A stretch of 53,530 nt of DNA, taken from contig MNCI01020141.1 in the NCBI GenBank assembly GCA_015680685.1, positions 711,695 through 765,224 of the forward strand, in the 5' to 3' direction. The stretch comes from Gnetum montanum (taxonomy: Eukaryota > Streptophyta > Gnetopsida > Gnetales > Gnetaceae). The translations under genes and the position numbers were made by a program. This document shows, piece by piece, positions 43,384-53,530 of this stretch. The notes beneath the pieces were generated by a model that worked only from the letters and a program-made list of their open reading frames with translations, was not told the origin of the DNA and did not search any database. Each line of letters opens with the position of its first letter. Position 1 is the stretch's first letter.

Positions 43384-44585
43384 TGAGACACCTCAAAGAA
43401 AATTTGCATTTACATATGAAGCCTAATGACTAGAGTGTTTACATTGTAATTTAATGGGAATTTCAAAGGCAAAAATAATTGCCCATGCTCCCATTAAAAA
43501 TCCCACCTCATGAATTTTGTTCTAGCTTAGTTTGAATAGTTTCTAGTGTACAAAGATGTAATTTGTAGCTTATAAGCTAAAAGTATCATTCAAGCTGGCG
43601 TATAGAAGCCAAAAAGGTAAATATGCTATCAAAAATTTGCAGTAAAAGCCAAAATGCTAGAAGCTTATACGCTAGGAAAATAGCCTAAATATGCTACCAA
43701 CATTGGCTAGAAAAGATCTATACACTAAAGGTTCCTAAGCTATGAATTTGGGTGGTGGAAATGCCAATTATGTTGGCATAATACTACCCAAATTGGCACA
43801 TATGTTTGCACATATGCTGATGGAAAATGCCAATTACGCCAAAGATTTAAGCTAAAGTTCAATTACGCTAGAATATACGCTAGCATACACGCTAATGGAA
43901 AATTCCAATTACGTTGGAATTTTGGGCAAAAACCTAAATTACATTGGCATTCACATGCTACAGATTATTCTCATCGAAATCATTTGACATGCTACAACAA
44001 TTAGTTAGCAATTAGCAACACTCTAGCCTATTGCAGCCAACCTCTTACACATCTTCATGACTTTTGAAAGCTTTGCAATTAGGCCAAACTAGAGACATTT
44101 GAAGAAATGCAAACTTTAGAAGTCCATGACCACCCACAACCATTCTACCAGTGTAAGCAACACTGGTAGAGAAAATCGATAGTGAGCTCGAAGGGTAGAT
44201 TACAAAAATTCCTTGAAGGAAGATTCAATTGTAAAACATATCTTGCTAGCTATATCAAGTTCTACGCATTCTCCCTTAAGCTCTTGGTCATCAAAATCTA
44301 AAAACTGGTATTCTCTAAGCTTTGTTGCTGTAAATTTTCCATCATTTTAATACAAGTTTGCAGTTTCATTCATTTGTGATAGTTTACTTTACATTTCTCT
44401 GCACTTAGATCATATGCTTGTAATCTTTATTTTGCATTTTAGTAACAGATCATTAAGTTCCTTGGTGATTGACAAGAACATCTAGGGAACCTTGGATTCT
44501 CTTCTAAGGCTCATTTGGATTTGGGGTTACACTATTGTTACCTAAAAGTTTTGGCCCTCCAGCATTGAATTTTTCAGCCTCTACA
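43384..44585 (+). repeat. 3' LTR of outer element
   Basis: 1202 bases, starting TGAGACACC and ending CCTCTACA, homologous to 15952-17168. It is followed by AAAAG, the same five bases that precede the left copy, and no primer site follows it. Confidence 0.85.
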
Positions 44586-44590
44586 AAAAG

Positions 44591-45387
44591 CAAAGTCACT
44601 TTTTGTAAAAAACAAAAAAGGAAGAAGAAAGGGGAAACAAAGGATTGTAAAAACTAATTTAAATACAATGGGATTCTGAAGTTTTACTCTTGGCTTTTTG
44701 TTTCTTTGTTATGAGTATACTTTGTTTGTTTTAAATTTATTTAGTTTGCAATAGAGTTGTCCAATATTAAGTTCTTTCTTTTCTAGGTTTGTGCAATTGC
44801 TCATCTATAGTGAGGATTGTGAATTTTCTTTGTTATCTTGGAATGATAGGAATAGATTTATTTCCTAAGTATTCTCTCAATTCTATGATAACACATTTCA
44901 TGATTTAGAATTACATAATTTAATACCCATTTCATCCAATATCATTGAAGACTATTCTACTCCCATTTTTCTTGTAGAATACTTCTCTAGGAAAAATTAG
45001 TAGTATATTTATTAAATTACACTTTATCATTGAATGAAGATAAGATGAATATAAATATTGTTCATTAAAGATTGTACAAGCTAAATAGCTTTGTTTTAGA
45101 CAAAATTCACATTTACTTATAGTAAAGATTTAATAGACCAAGTTGATTAAAAATTGTCGTAGTGCGAGTAATTGGATGATATATATACAAATTTGAGTCA
45201 CATATATAGCTTTGTTAATTATTTGAGTTTATTTAAAGATATTTGAGCCATAGTGTAGCCAAAAACCAACAACACTAAAATTCAAGTTTGAAAGAACCTC
45301 TTTCCTGAGTGGTTTTAATTATTAAGACAAGGACCAATAGCATTGGCGATAAATAGGGAATCCAAAATAGTCGCTAATAGTTCTTTT
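44591..45387 (+). repeat. Possible LTR of the Tat-like element
   Basis: AT-rich and non-coding. A purine run (44610-44640, AAAAAAGGAAGAAGAAAGGGG) is followed by about 740 bases ending directly before the primer-site sequence at 45388. The order purine tract, LTR-length segment, primer site suggests an LTR with internal sequence on both sides, but no second copy is in the window and the ends are not typical TG...CA. Confidence 0.35.
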
Positions 45388-45406
45388 TGGTGCTAGAAAG
45401 AAGGGC
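45388..45406 (+). other. Primer binding site of Tat-like element
   Basis: TGGTGCTAGAAAGAAGGGC, after a T-rich stretch as in the two gag-protease elements and of the same type. Confidence 0.7.
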
Positions 45407-45423
45407 TCAATGAAGCTTTTTTT

Positions 45424-46957
45424 TTGTACAAGACTAAACATCTTGAGAAGTCTAGAAAATTTGAAAATCCTAAGGAATATCCTAATTATAAGATTGATTA
45501 TTCATCTAAAGTAGAGAAGAAAAAGTTTTGTGAAGTAGGAATGAGTAGTGGAGTTAAAACTAGAAGGGCAAAAAGTTCATCCTTTTTATCTGGTTTACTA
45601 GATATTAAAATTAGATGAAGAAGCTCTAGGTGTTCAACAACTAGAAGAAATTCCAATATGGAAAATCCCCCACTAGTAAATCCTTGGCAAGTAGCCACAC
45701 CGCTAAGACTTCATAACTACCATGATATCCCTAAAGCAAGGTACAAATATCTACCCAAGCCTTATATCCCTGATAAAGCTTACTTGGATGAAGAGTACGT
45801 TCATTTATTTGAGTTAGCATTAGCACATGCAAATGTCCAACATTAAGATCAAGTTTGTAGGTTGTTTGTAGTGAATTTGAGAGATATGGCTCAAATTTGG
45901 TATTTCAACTTGCTGAGCAATAACATTACAAGCTAGGATGATATGAAGAATTTATTCATAGCTCACTTTGGTAATCAGATTCATCAATAGAAACTATATT
46001 TTGGATTAGCTCAAACAAAATAGAATACAAAGGAATCGATTAGGGAATTCAACATTAAATTCTAGCGAATTTGTGTTTTATTTCAACAATAATATAGATC
46101 ACAAGGTAAAATTCTTAAAGAGACATATTTGAGTGCTATTAATCCAAAGATTTCAATATGATTGAGAAGAATTTTGAATTTAAATACTTTAAATGATCTT
46201 TTTACTGAATCCATTCAATTGGAGAAACAATTAAATTTAGCCAATTGTGAAACCATGCAATCCTCAAATGATAAACAAAAATTTGTAGTTCCCTTACATA
46301 ATTTAACTCAATTTAAGATGTTTCCTTCAACAAGTAAAGAATCAACTATAAATTTACTAGATGAAGAAGAGAAGCAAGAAAAGGGAAAATTACTTAAGGA
46401 TTTATCAAACAAAGTCATAAAGTTAGAAGAGGCTTTTAGCCAAAGTGAAGATTAAGGAAGAGAAAAACCACAAAAAACATAGGCGTTGTGAGGTTAAAGT
46501 AGTTTATTTTGATGATGATGGACCTATAGTAGCTTTAAATTTCTTGTATATTAAGTTTGACAATGAACTCTTAGACATCTCCTATATTCATAAATCATTT
46601 GAAAGCGAAAGTTCTTCATTAATAAATTTAGAAGATGATTTCTTATCTAATGGAAAATGCAATAATAATGAAGGGTATAATTTGAGGTCCAAAGAAAAAG
46701 AAAAAATGACTTCTTTTAGACTCCCAAATAGAATTCCTGAATCCACTACTATGCAAAAGAGTTTTGAATCAACAGAAAATAAAAAGAAAAATCAGAGAGA
46801 TAACAAAGAAGATGAAAAATCTCAAGGAAATTCATTAAATGCCTCATGGTATAGGAGAAAGAAATTTTATGATGAGAAGAAATATGATTTAATGGAAAAT
46901 CTTAAATTCATCAAGGCTAATATAAGTGTTTTTCAATTATTACAAATGGGTAGTTAG
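45424..46957 (+). pseudogene. gag of Tat-like element
   Basis: Frames 45424-45618, 45658-45846, 46162-46455 and 46445-46957 form one broken gag. Around 45658-46130 are PPLVNPWQVATPL, YLPKPYIPDKAYLDEEY, and after a stop FVVNLRDMAQIWYFNLL, the core of plant Ty3/gypsy gag. At 46162-46455 is a Glu/Lys-rich segment. Near 46885-46950 YDLMENLKFIKANISVFQLLQ is the conserved stretch that joins gag to protease in Tat relatives. No zinc knuckle seen. Confidence 0.82.
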
Positions 46958-47099
46958 CAAAATAAATTCTTGGAGATGGTTAAAGGAAAGAAGAAAGTAG
47001 GGGAATTTGAGGCAAATTTTGTTTGTAATGAGGATAAAATTAAATAAAAAATATCCATGTATACTTGGTAAAGAAGCCCCTCCTTTCTTCTAACAATCA

Positions 47100-47440
47100 A
47101 GTAAAATGGAAGGTATTCATTTAGGAGCTACTTCAACTCTTATGCCACTAGCAATTTACAAATAGTTAGGTCTAACACCAGAATAGTCAAATAAGAAGAT
47201 TGTTCAGGTGGACAAAATTAGAGTGAAAATTGTGGGATAGTTGGAAAATTTCTTACTCGAAATAGCTTTTGGTCCTCATATAAAAAGTAGAGTAATAATC
47301 CAAATAGTAGATATTCTAGACTCATATAGCCTTCTTTGAGTTGAAGTTGGAGTAAAAACTTTTCAAGATATATAGCAACTAACTATTCACACATGTGGTT
47401 ACCATGGAAAGGTGATCCAAATCAAATTTATATATATAGT
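47100..47440 (+). pseudogene. Protease of Tat-like element
   Basis: Reads HLGATSTLMPLAIYK near 47120, the counterpart of DLGAS with His in place of the catalytic Asp. FLLEIAFGP and IVDILDSYSLL near 47310-47335 are the counterpart of the segment before the L-L-G-R motif. Stops at about five places. The loss of the active-site Asp and the stops inactivate it. Confidence 0.75.
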
Positions 47441-47564
47441 AAGCCCTTTATGCTAAAGAATGCTACATTTGATTATAAGAATAAAGTTATTAAAACTATA
47501 GATATTTTAGTAAGAGTATGTTCTATAAGAGAAATTCCTATTTTGAAATTGTTAGAACAAGTGG

Positions 47565-47990
47565 AAAATGAAAAAGGGGAATTATATTTTGATGGTTCAT
47601 GTAACTTAAAAGGGGCTAGAGCTAGTATAGTTTCAATTATAGAAGATTCTTAAAAATGTTTCAAGGCCATTCATTTTCCATTTTCATGTACTAAAAATAA
47701 TGAAGAATATGATGCTCTGTGTATAGAAATTAAAATAACTTTACAAGAGGGCATAAAGAGAATAACTATCAAAGGTGATTCCAGACTTATTTGTAAACAA
47801 ATTAAGGAAAACAGTGTAGTGAAAAGTTCATTTTTAAGGCCTTAAAAATAGCTTGCATGTAATCTCATAGAAAATTTTGAACAATGCAAAGTTATACACA
47901 TACCAATAATTGAAAATCAGCTAGCTGATGAATTGGCCCTAGCAGTGTATACTTTGCATCCTTCAAAAGTTATTGAATATAAAATAACTA
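47565..47990 (+). pseudogene. Additional RNase H upstream of RT
   Basis: Motifs in order: ELYFDGSCNLKGARASIV (Asp at 47591), TKNNEEYDAL (Glu at 47705), TIKGDSRLICKQI (Asp at 47777), then VIHIPIIENQLADELALA (Asp at 47927). These are the four acidic positions and the spacing of the plant/archaeal-type RNase H found as an extra domain in Tat elements. Two stops (47651, 47843) break the frame. It lies after protease and about 250 bases before the first RT residues, whereas the usual description puts it after the RT-linked RNase H. Confidence 0.82.
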
Positions 47991-48219
47991 TTATAGAAAT
48001 TGAACATCAACCATCCATCCTTAATAATATAGAACATTTTCAAGTTTTTTAAGATGAGCAAAAAATCCTCAAATTATTAAAAAGTAAGGATGAATTTAAA
48101 CATGTAATTCTCTCCATCAATGAAACCTCAACTCAACTTCAGTGTAATTTTATTTCAAAAGAAATTATTAATTACGAACAAGATTTTCATGGAAAATTAA
48201 TCAAAGGATCAAAGGTTTA

Positions 48220-49130
48220 GAATTATAACTATTAGGCTTATGAAGAAATAAATTTAGGATCAAAAGATAATCCAAGAATATCAAATATAACAAGAAACGA
48301 GACCTTGTTTTTAAACAAAAATTATTGTCATTACTTAAGGAAAACCTTGATAATTTTTCTTTGTCATATGATGATCTTAAAACTTTCAATGTTAATGTAA
48401 TCACTCATAAATTTTCTTTGCTAGAAGGCTGTAAAGTGGTAAGACAAAAAAAAAAAAATGAAAAAAAGAAATTCAATCCTATGTTTGAACCTGTAATGCA
48501 AGTTGAAATCAAAAAGCTATTATAGGCCAAGATTATTTATCCCATTTGATATTCTGTATGAATAGCAAATCTTGTGCTTGTATAAAGAAAAATGGAGATA
48601 TCAGATTATGTGTTGATTTTAGAAATCTAAATGAAGCACAAAAATAATAATAATAAGAAGATAGGTATCCACTTCCCAAAATTGATGAGATGTTAATCAA
48701 AGTATCAAGATGTCAAGCCTATTCATTCTTAGATGGATTTTTAGGATATAACTAGATTATGGTATATAAAGATGATAGATACAAAATAGCTTTTACCACA
48801 ATATGGGGAATATTTGTGTACAGAAGAATGCCTTTTGGTCTTTTCAATGCTGGGGCAACATTTCAGCAAGCAATGGATACCATGTTCAAGGGACTTATTG
48901 ATAATTTTTTGGTTGTGTATCTTGATGATATTAGTGTATATTCATGCACAAAAGAAGATCATATAGGCCATCTTGAAGATATCTTTGATGGATATCATTA
49001 GTTTGGTATATCTCTGAATCTAAAGAAAAGTATTTTTGGAGTACAATATGGAACTCTTCTTGGTCATGTCATATGTTAGAAGGGTATAGCTATCAATAAT
49101 TTAAGAATTAAAGAAATTTAGGATATTGAA
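48220..49130 (+). pseudogene. Reverse transcriptase of Tat-like element
   Basis: Begins with EINLGSKDNPRISNITRNE (about 48250). The segment SLSYDDLKTFNVNVITHKF (48361-48417) and the basic KKKKNEKKKFNPMF follow. Core motifs: CVDFRNLNEA (about 48610), FLDGFLGYN, then the clean frame 48759-49001 with FTTIWGIFVYRRMPFGLFNA, GATFQQAMDTMF and the intact catalytic box YLDDISVYS at 48918-48944. Stops before and after this segment inactivate it. Confidence 0.9.
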
Positions 49131-49760
49131 CATCCAACAAATAAGAAATATCTGAGATCTTTCTTTGGAAAGATAAATTTTATTAAAAAATTCTTACATG
49201 GTTTCACAAAAATTACTAAGCCATTAGCCATATAATTAAAAAGGATTGTGAAGTCAAAAAGACATCAGAATCCATAAAAGCCCGTAGCAAGATCAAGGAA
49301 GCAATTAAAGAAACACCTTATCTTACTAAGCTAAAATTAAAGAAATATTTTTGACTATATCCATTTACTTCTAATGACTCAATTGTTGCTATTTTAACTC
49401 AAAAGAACAATGGAGAAGATGAACCAATAGAATTTTTTGGATATTAGCGTAAAGGTTCTATGAAAAATTATATAGAGTTGGAGAAGTAGGCATATGTAGT
49501 GATTAAGATGCTTATACATTTTAAGTACTACTTGGAATGAGCATTGGTGCATATCATGATAGTGGAGCCAACTATTAGATATTTTTTAGTTCAAAATGAA
49601 ATGGCCTTAAGAAGAGAAAACTAGATCGCAATGATTCAACAATTCAAATTCTCACTTGAATCTTGTAAAACAATGAAAGGAATGGGTTTAGCTAAGCTTA
49701 TGATGGAAGATCTTAAATCATATATATTAAATTTTGATAAAGAAAACTAGTTTGATGATA
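49131..49760 (+). pseudogene. RNase H of Tat-like element
   Basis: FTSNDSIVAILTQKNNGEDE (49367-49426), PIEFFGY, NYIELEK and YVVIKMLIHFKYYLE follow the classical gypsy-type RNase H that is joined to RT, with the motifs at the expected spacing. Next come IRYFLVQNEMALRREN and MGLAKLMMEDL, the usual connection toward integrase. A stop follows every 20-60 codons. Confidence 0.85.
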
Positions 49761-50990
49761 TTCTTGAATTTCTTATCTTTAGAAAAATACTAGAGAATTT
49801 AAATAAAAGTCAAATAAGGGCTTTTATCAAATAAGCTAATAAATTTGTCATTAAAAATGGAACATTATTTAGGAAAGACTTTAGAGGAGTACTTTTGGAA
49901 TGTGTTATGAATGACCAAATTGAACTCGTATTAGAGAAATTTCATGATTATTTACGATTGTTCTATAAGTCACCAAAGTTCACGATGCAGCATGTGTTGA
50001 GATAAAAATGGTATTGGCCTAAAATGTATCAAGATATGAACGATAAAATATGAAACTATTTCTAATATCAAGTACATAACCCTAAATTAAGTAAAGAAAG
50101 AATTTGTTTAAATCTAGTGATTATTGATGAACCATTTCAACAATAGGGGCTAAACTTTATTGGAACTATTACACCTTCAAGAGCTGGCCATAAATTCATT
50201 CTCATGGCCATTGATTATTTTACTAAATGGTTAGAAGCAAAATATTTAAGGAGAAGTTCCTCATATGATGTGATCAATTTCCTTGAGACTCATATATTAA
50301 ATTGATTTAGAATACTAGAGGTATTGGTTTTGGATAATGGATTTGCATTTCAGTCTAAAGAATTTATTCAATGAACCTTAGAGAAATTGATTCTTATATT
50401 TTCTTCCTCTAATTACTATCCCCAAAGAAATGGTCTTGTAGAGTCAACCAATAAGAAAATTATTTCTTAGATAAAAATATCAATGGAAGGAAGTCTAGAT
50501 AACTAGCATGCACATTTATTATTAGCTTTTTGTATTGATTGCATAAGATATAAGAAATTCATTGGTACTTCTTCTTTTAATTTAATCTATGGAACATGCT
50601 CAAATAAAATCATGATTTCTACCTTTGAATTTTTTCAGAAATATAGTTTTAAATTAGATAAAATTAAAAGTCTTATGTGTTTTTTGCTAAGGAGAGAAGT
50701 AGAGATAGAAAAAATGAGAGATAAATCATTAGCACATGCTTTTCAAACTAAAAGATTGTTTGATAGATGAGCTGTTAAGAGAGTATTTAGGGAAGATGAT
50801 TTAGTCTTGCTATGGAATTTAAAAAACAATGGTGACCATAAAATTTTTTTGGAAAAATGATTGGATCCATTTATTATTAAATGAAAAGTGTCTAATGATA
50901 CCTATAACTGCTCCAGATTAGATGGAATTGAACTTAAGCTCTCATTTAATGTCATCCATCATAAGCACTACTTCAGGTAGGCAACCACCT
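49761..50990 (+). pseudogene. Integrase of Tat-like element
   Basis: A degraded zinc region (49930-50090; KWYWPKMYQDM) is followed by the core: GLNFIGTITPSRAGHKFILM (50149), AIDYFTKWLEA (50210), VLDNGFAF (second Asp kept, about 50327), and SSNYYPQRNGLVESTNKK (Glu near 50441). The first catalytic Asp is Asn (LNFIG). The C-terminal part reads KRLFDR, VFREDDLVLLWNLKN and later VIHHKHYFR. Stops are frequent. Confidence 0.88.
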
Positions 50991-51070
50991 AGAGTGCATC
51001 ATAATTAAGTAATGAAATATGATCTTTGAGTGTTAATACTATATATAATTTTCAATAATGGTGCATGATT

Positions 51071-52119
51071 TGGTGTAGGATCACCTCTTTTGATTCCCTT
51101 GTGCTTGTCCTACAAGTTATTTTTGCAAGTTTTGCACTTGGAGAAGACCTAGATGAGTGTATCCTATTTTTATATGTCTTCTTATTTTGATTTTTGATGA
51201 TGATGATTCTTGGATGTTTTGGCATTTTGGAGGTGTTTTTGGCTCATTTGATGAGTTCAAGGGATTCCAGGGTCTATGGGGACTTGTTGGGAGGCATTTA
51301 GAGTCTTTAAACATCAAAATGAGCATTTTTATTTTTGGCACCTGCAGGATAAACATCTACCTAGAAAGATATATGTCTCACCTTAGACATCTAACTTGAA
51401 GTATAGATGTCTATGGACTAAAGTAGGCATGTACCAAAAATAGTAGACATCTTACCTGAAAGTAGGGATTTCATAGTAGATGTCTAAGTAAGACCAGAGA
51501 TGCTAAGTCGGTGAAGGAAAATGCTATAATGTGGTGTTTTGATTGGGAAACATATGAAAGACTCTAGATTCTTGTGGGAAACATCTATGAAGGTAAATAG
51601 AAAGCTTCCTAGGGTTTGGGATCTCTATAATTATGTATGTATCCATCCATGAGAAAGGAGAAGAGTGTGTTTGCAAGAAGAAAGCTTGTATGCTTAAGGA
51701 GTGAGAGAAAATGCTCTTGAGAGTGGAGAGCTAGGTAAGAGAGTGTGTGAAAGCACTTTGGGTGAGTGTAATTGGTGATTGTAGGTCCAAGATTAGATTG
51801 TGGTGTGTTGGTCTATGTGTTCTATTCTCTTGTATCTCACTTTTGAGTTAAGATCTTAGTTCCAAGTTGTGGGAGAGATTTCTATTGGTTGTGTCTTGCA
51901 TTGAGAATAACCATTGTATGGTTGTAGAGCCTTATTCTCTACAATTTGAGTGTCATAGGTTTTGGATGTTGTGAGTTATGTGAATCTTGTTGTAATCTTC
52001 TAATAAATTAATTGAAGATAGCTAGTTTTCTTGTTTTCTAGGAAATAGTTTTGTCTTTGCATAATATATGGATTTAGTGCATTAAGGTGATTTATTTGTG
52101 GAGTGAACCTACTCTAGCA
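51071..52119 (+). repeat. 5' LTR, same family as solo LTR at 19148
   Basis: 1049 bases, starting TGGTGTAGG and ending CTCTAGCA. The first part matches the reverse complement of 20133 leftward. Repeated AGACATCT/AGATGTCT words lie at 51352-51490. The apparent frames on both strands around 51120-51400 are not genes. Confidence 0.88.
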
Positions 52120-52123
52120 TTAT

Positions 52124-52135
52124 TGGTATTAGAGC
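52124..52135 (+). other. Primer binding site, initiator-Met type
   Basis: TGGTATTAGAGC, one C-to-T change from the common TGGTATCAGAGC. It lies four bases after the LTR. Confidence 0.9.
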
Positions 52136-52289
52136 ATGTACATTCAGATGAAGAAGTTTCACAACTAGGTGGAGATGAAGTAGATGAATAGGAAGGTTAA
52201 TCTAGCTATGGGAGTATAGGAAACCATTGGCCAAGGATTCCAATGCAAGGGAATTCGATTCCTCAAATAAGAACTCCAAGAGCTTTGGA

Positions 52290-53160
52290 AATGTTCAATA
52301 CTTCTTGAAGAAAGCTTGATGAAGAAGATGAGGCTAGGCTTGCAAGAGCATTTAAAAATGTTGCAAGACTTCCAAATGTAGAGTTGAAGACTTTTAATAG
52401 TGCAGATGGCACCAATGTTTTTGCAGGTTAGCTAAAGGCACTTAAGAAGTATTTTTAGTTGGAAGAGGTGTCAAATAACTTGAGGGTACCTATTGTTGAA
52501 TCTAGATTAGAAGGTATGACTTCTACTTAGTTGGAAAAGTAGTCCTAGGGTTATGAAAGATAAAATAGTCAACCTATTAGAGATTGAAATTTGATGAAAT
52601 ATAGGTTGAAAAGGAAATTTGAATAGTTTTTTTAGGGACAAGAAACCATTATGATGTTGAAATTCCTAAGGTAAGGTAACAAGGATGTCATAGAATTCTA
52701 CATTGAGTTTTGTGATCTATTCCATTAGGCTAAGACAATCTAGGAGGAGTATGAGCAAGTTTTAATCTTTTTAGAAGGTCTCAAAATGATGTACCTTCAA
52801 GAGTTTTCCTTTTATGAGCCATAAACACTTGACGAGGCTTACATTTTGGCACTTAAAGCTTATTTGAAATTAGGTGGATTCAGAAATAGGGGCAAACAAA
52901 ATTCTAAAGGGAAGAAGAAAGGATCTAGATTTGATAAGGGATCTAATTCTAAATCTAAATATAAGGAGGGCAGCCAAGATAAGAAGACTGAAGGAGGTGA
53001 TGAGAAGGATAAAACTAAGAAGGACCTAAGCAAGGAAGGCAAACGTTAAGGTAGCAGTTCATCAAAAATTCAGTACTTCAAGTGTGAAGAATGGGAACAT
53101 AAGCAATGGAAATGTCTACTTCATAATGCACACAAGGGTAAAGATGTGAAAACCATGGAG
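52290..53160 (+). pseudogene. gag of the 51071 element
   Basis: The broken frame has LKALKKYF, VESRLEGM, DVIEFYIEFCDLFH and ILALKAYLKLGGF, the gag core of plant Ty3/gypsy elements. The open segment 52846-53049 is a Lys/Ser/Gly-rich basic stretch. The zinc knuckle at 53074-53115 reads YFKCEEWEHKQWKC, so its first Cys is Tyr. Stops at expected Trp and Gln positions. Confidence 0.8.
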
Positions 53161-53530
53161 GTGAAGGAGGCATCAACCCAAGATCTTCAAAGAGGTAATC
53201 CTAATGCTAAAAAAATAGAGGATGTTTCCAAATTAAATTGTTGTGCATCCATGGCAAATGTCAATAGAGGAGATCATCCTAATAGGAAATTTTTGTTTTG
53301 GATTAGGGCTAGTTGTTTTTTTAGTGGTGAATGGATTCATGTTTTGATTGATGAAGGAGCCTAAGAAAATGTTATTTCTTCTAGAGTAGTTGCTAGATTG
53401 GGTTTGGTAACTAATCATCCTAGACCATATAAGGTGCATTGGTTATTTAAAGATTTTTTCCAAGAGGTGAGGGAATAATGTACTTTGAAATTTAAAATTT
53501 GAAGTTTTCATGATGTGAAATATGATCTGC
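53161..53530 (+). pseudogene. Protease of the 51071 element, partial
   Basis: The frame with WIHVLIDEGA (active-site Asp at 53350; Glu in place of Ser/Thr) is followed by a stop, then NVISSRVVARLGLVTNHPRP and YKVHWL. This order is that of the retropepsin region in chromovirus-type elements. It runs to the window end. Confidence 0.8.

Larger units (their letters stand above)
15952..44585 (+). mobile_element. Outer gag-protease LTR element, split by nested insertions
   Basis: Two related repeats, 15952-17168 and 43384-44585, are flanked outside by the same 5 bases, AAAAG (15947-15951 and 44586-44590). The left one is followed by a primer site, the right one is preceded by the tract AAAGAGAGGCCAA. 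They are therefore the two LTRs of one element, although 28.6 kb apart. Removing a solo LTR, a copia element, a retroposon and a minus-strand element leaves about 10.2 kb. The remainder encodes gag and protease only; I find no reverse transcriptase or integrase. AAAAG is a simple word, so the pairing rests mainly on the primer-site and purine-tract polarity. Confidence 0.8.
45388..51070 (+). mobile_element. Tat-like Ty3/gypsy element with extra RNase H
   Basis: Internal region in the order primer site, gag, protease, additional RNase H, reverse transcriptase, RNase H, integrase. All domains read on the plus strand and are recognisable, though broken by stops. The dual RNase H and integrase sequence (SSNYYPQRNGLVESTNKK) place it near the plant Tat group. 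It is cut on the right by the element at 51071, so no 3' LTR is visible. Confidence 0.85.
51071..53530 (+). mobile_element. Ty3/gypsy element, 5' part, cut by window end
   Basis: LTR, initiator-Met primer site, gag with zinc knuckle and start of protease. The Met primer and a protease with VLIDEGA, LGLVTNHPRPYKVHWL suggest a chromovirus-type element (inference). It interrupts the tail of the Tat-like element. The 3' half is outside the window, so the target duplication cannot be tested. Confidence 0.85.

Noticed and set aside
43384-44585. 5' LTR of the Tat-like element that follows
   Set aside because: No primer site follows it; it is preceded by a purine tract and shares AAAAG with the LTR at 15952, so it is the 3' LTR of the outer element.
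51117-51399. Frames of about 80 codons on both strands
   Set aside because: They lie inside the LTR, overlap each other on opposite strands and match nothing recognisable.

Overview
The window looks like plant nuclear DNA, most plausibly from a large, slowly purged genome such as a gymnosperm (inference). Nearly all of it is explained by old, nested LTR retrotransposons. Their reading frames are broken by stops, many at positions where relatives have Gln, Trp or Arg codons, which is what decay of methylated cytosine leaves. I see no intact host gene, no tRNA or rRNA gene and no CRISPR array. One gap of 216 N lies at 35180-35395, and single Ns lie at 11525 and 11787.

Layout. (1) 1-290 holds a minus-strand, promoter-like LTR edge with six GCGATATCGC palindromes. 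(2) 1965-14007 is an Athila-like Ty3/gypsy element: LTRs TGATGA...TCATCA, target duplication ATGCT, tRNA-Asp-type primer site, gag-PR-RT-RH-INT remains, and an extra 3' ORF that begins at a splice-acceptor-like site. (3) 15952-44585 is a 28.6 kb outer element (LTRs about 1.2 kb, target duplication AAAAG, primer site, polypurine tract) that keeps only gag and protease. It is split by four later insertions: a solo LTR (19148-20133, duplication CTTCA, in the middle of gag), a Ty1/copia element (21793-28203, in protease), a short poly(A) retroposon (30160-30406), and a second gag-protease element on the minus strand (31343-42078, duplication ATCAC). That last element contains CpG-rich gene fragments, one of them resembling the start of a cyclophilin.

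(4) 44591-51070 is an older Tat-like Ty3/gypsy element. Its order is gag, protease, an additional RNase H, reverse transcriptase, the usual RNase H, integrase. The extra RNase H therefore lies upstream of the reverse transcriptase, which is the most interesting domain arrangement here. (5) 51071 to the window end is the 5' LTR, initiator-Met primer site, gag and start of protease of another Ty3/gypsy element, of the same LTR family as the solo LTR at 19148.

Together these give a readable insertion history. The Tat-like element came first. The Athila-like element, the outer gag-protease element and the element at 51071 inserted into it or its flank. The copia element, solo LTR, retroposon and minus-strand element then inserted into the outer element. 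The two gag-protease elements lack any visible polymerase. They share a primer-site type with the Tat-like element, so they may have been mobilised by such a relative (inference).
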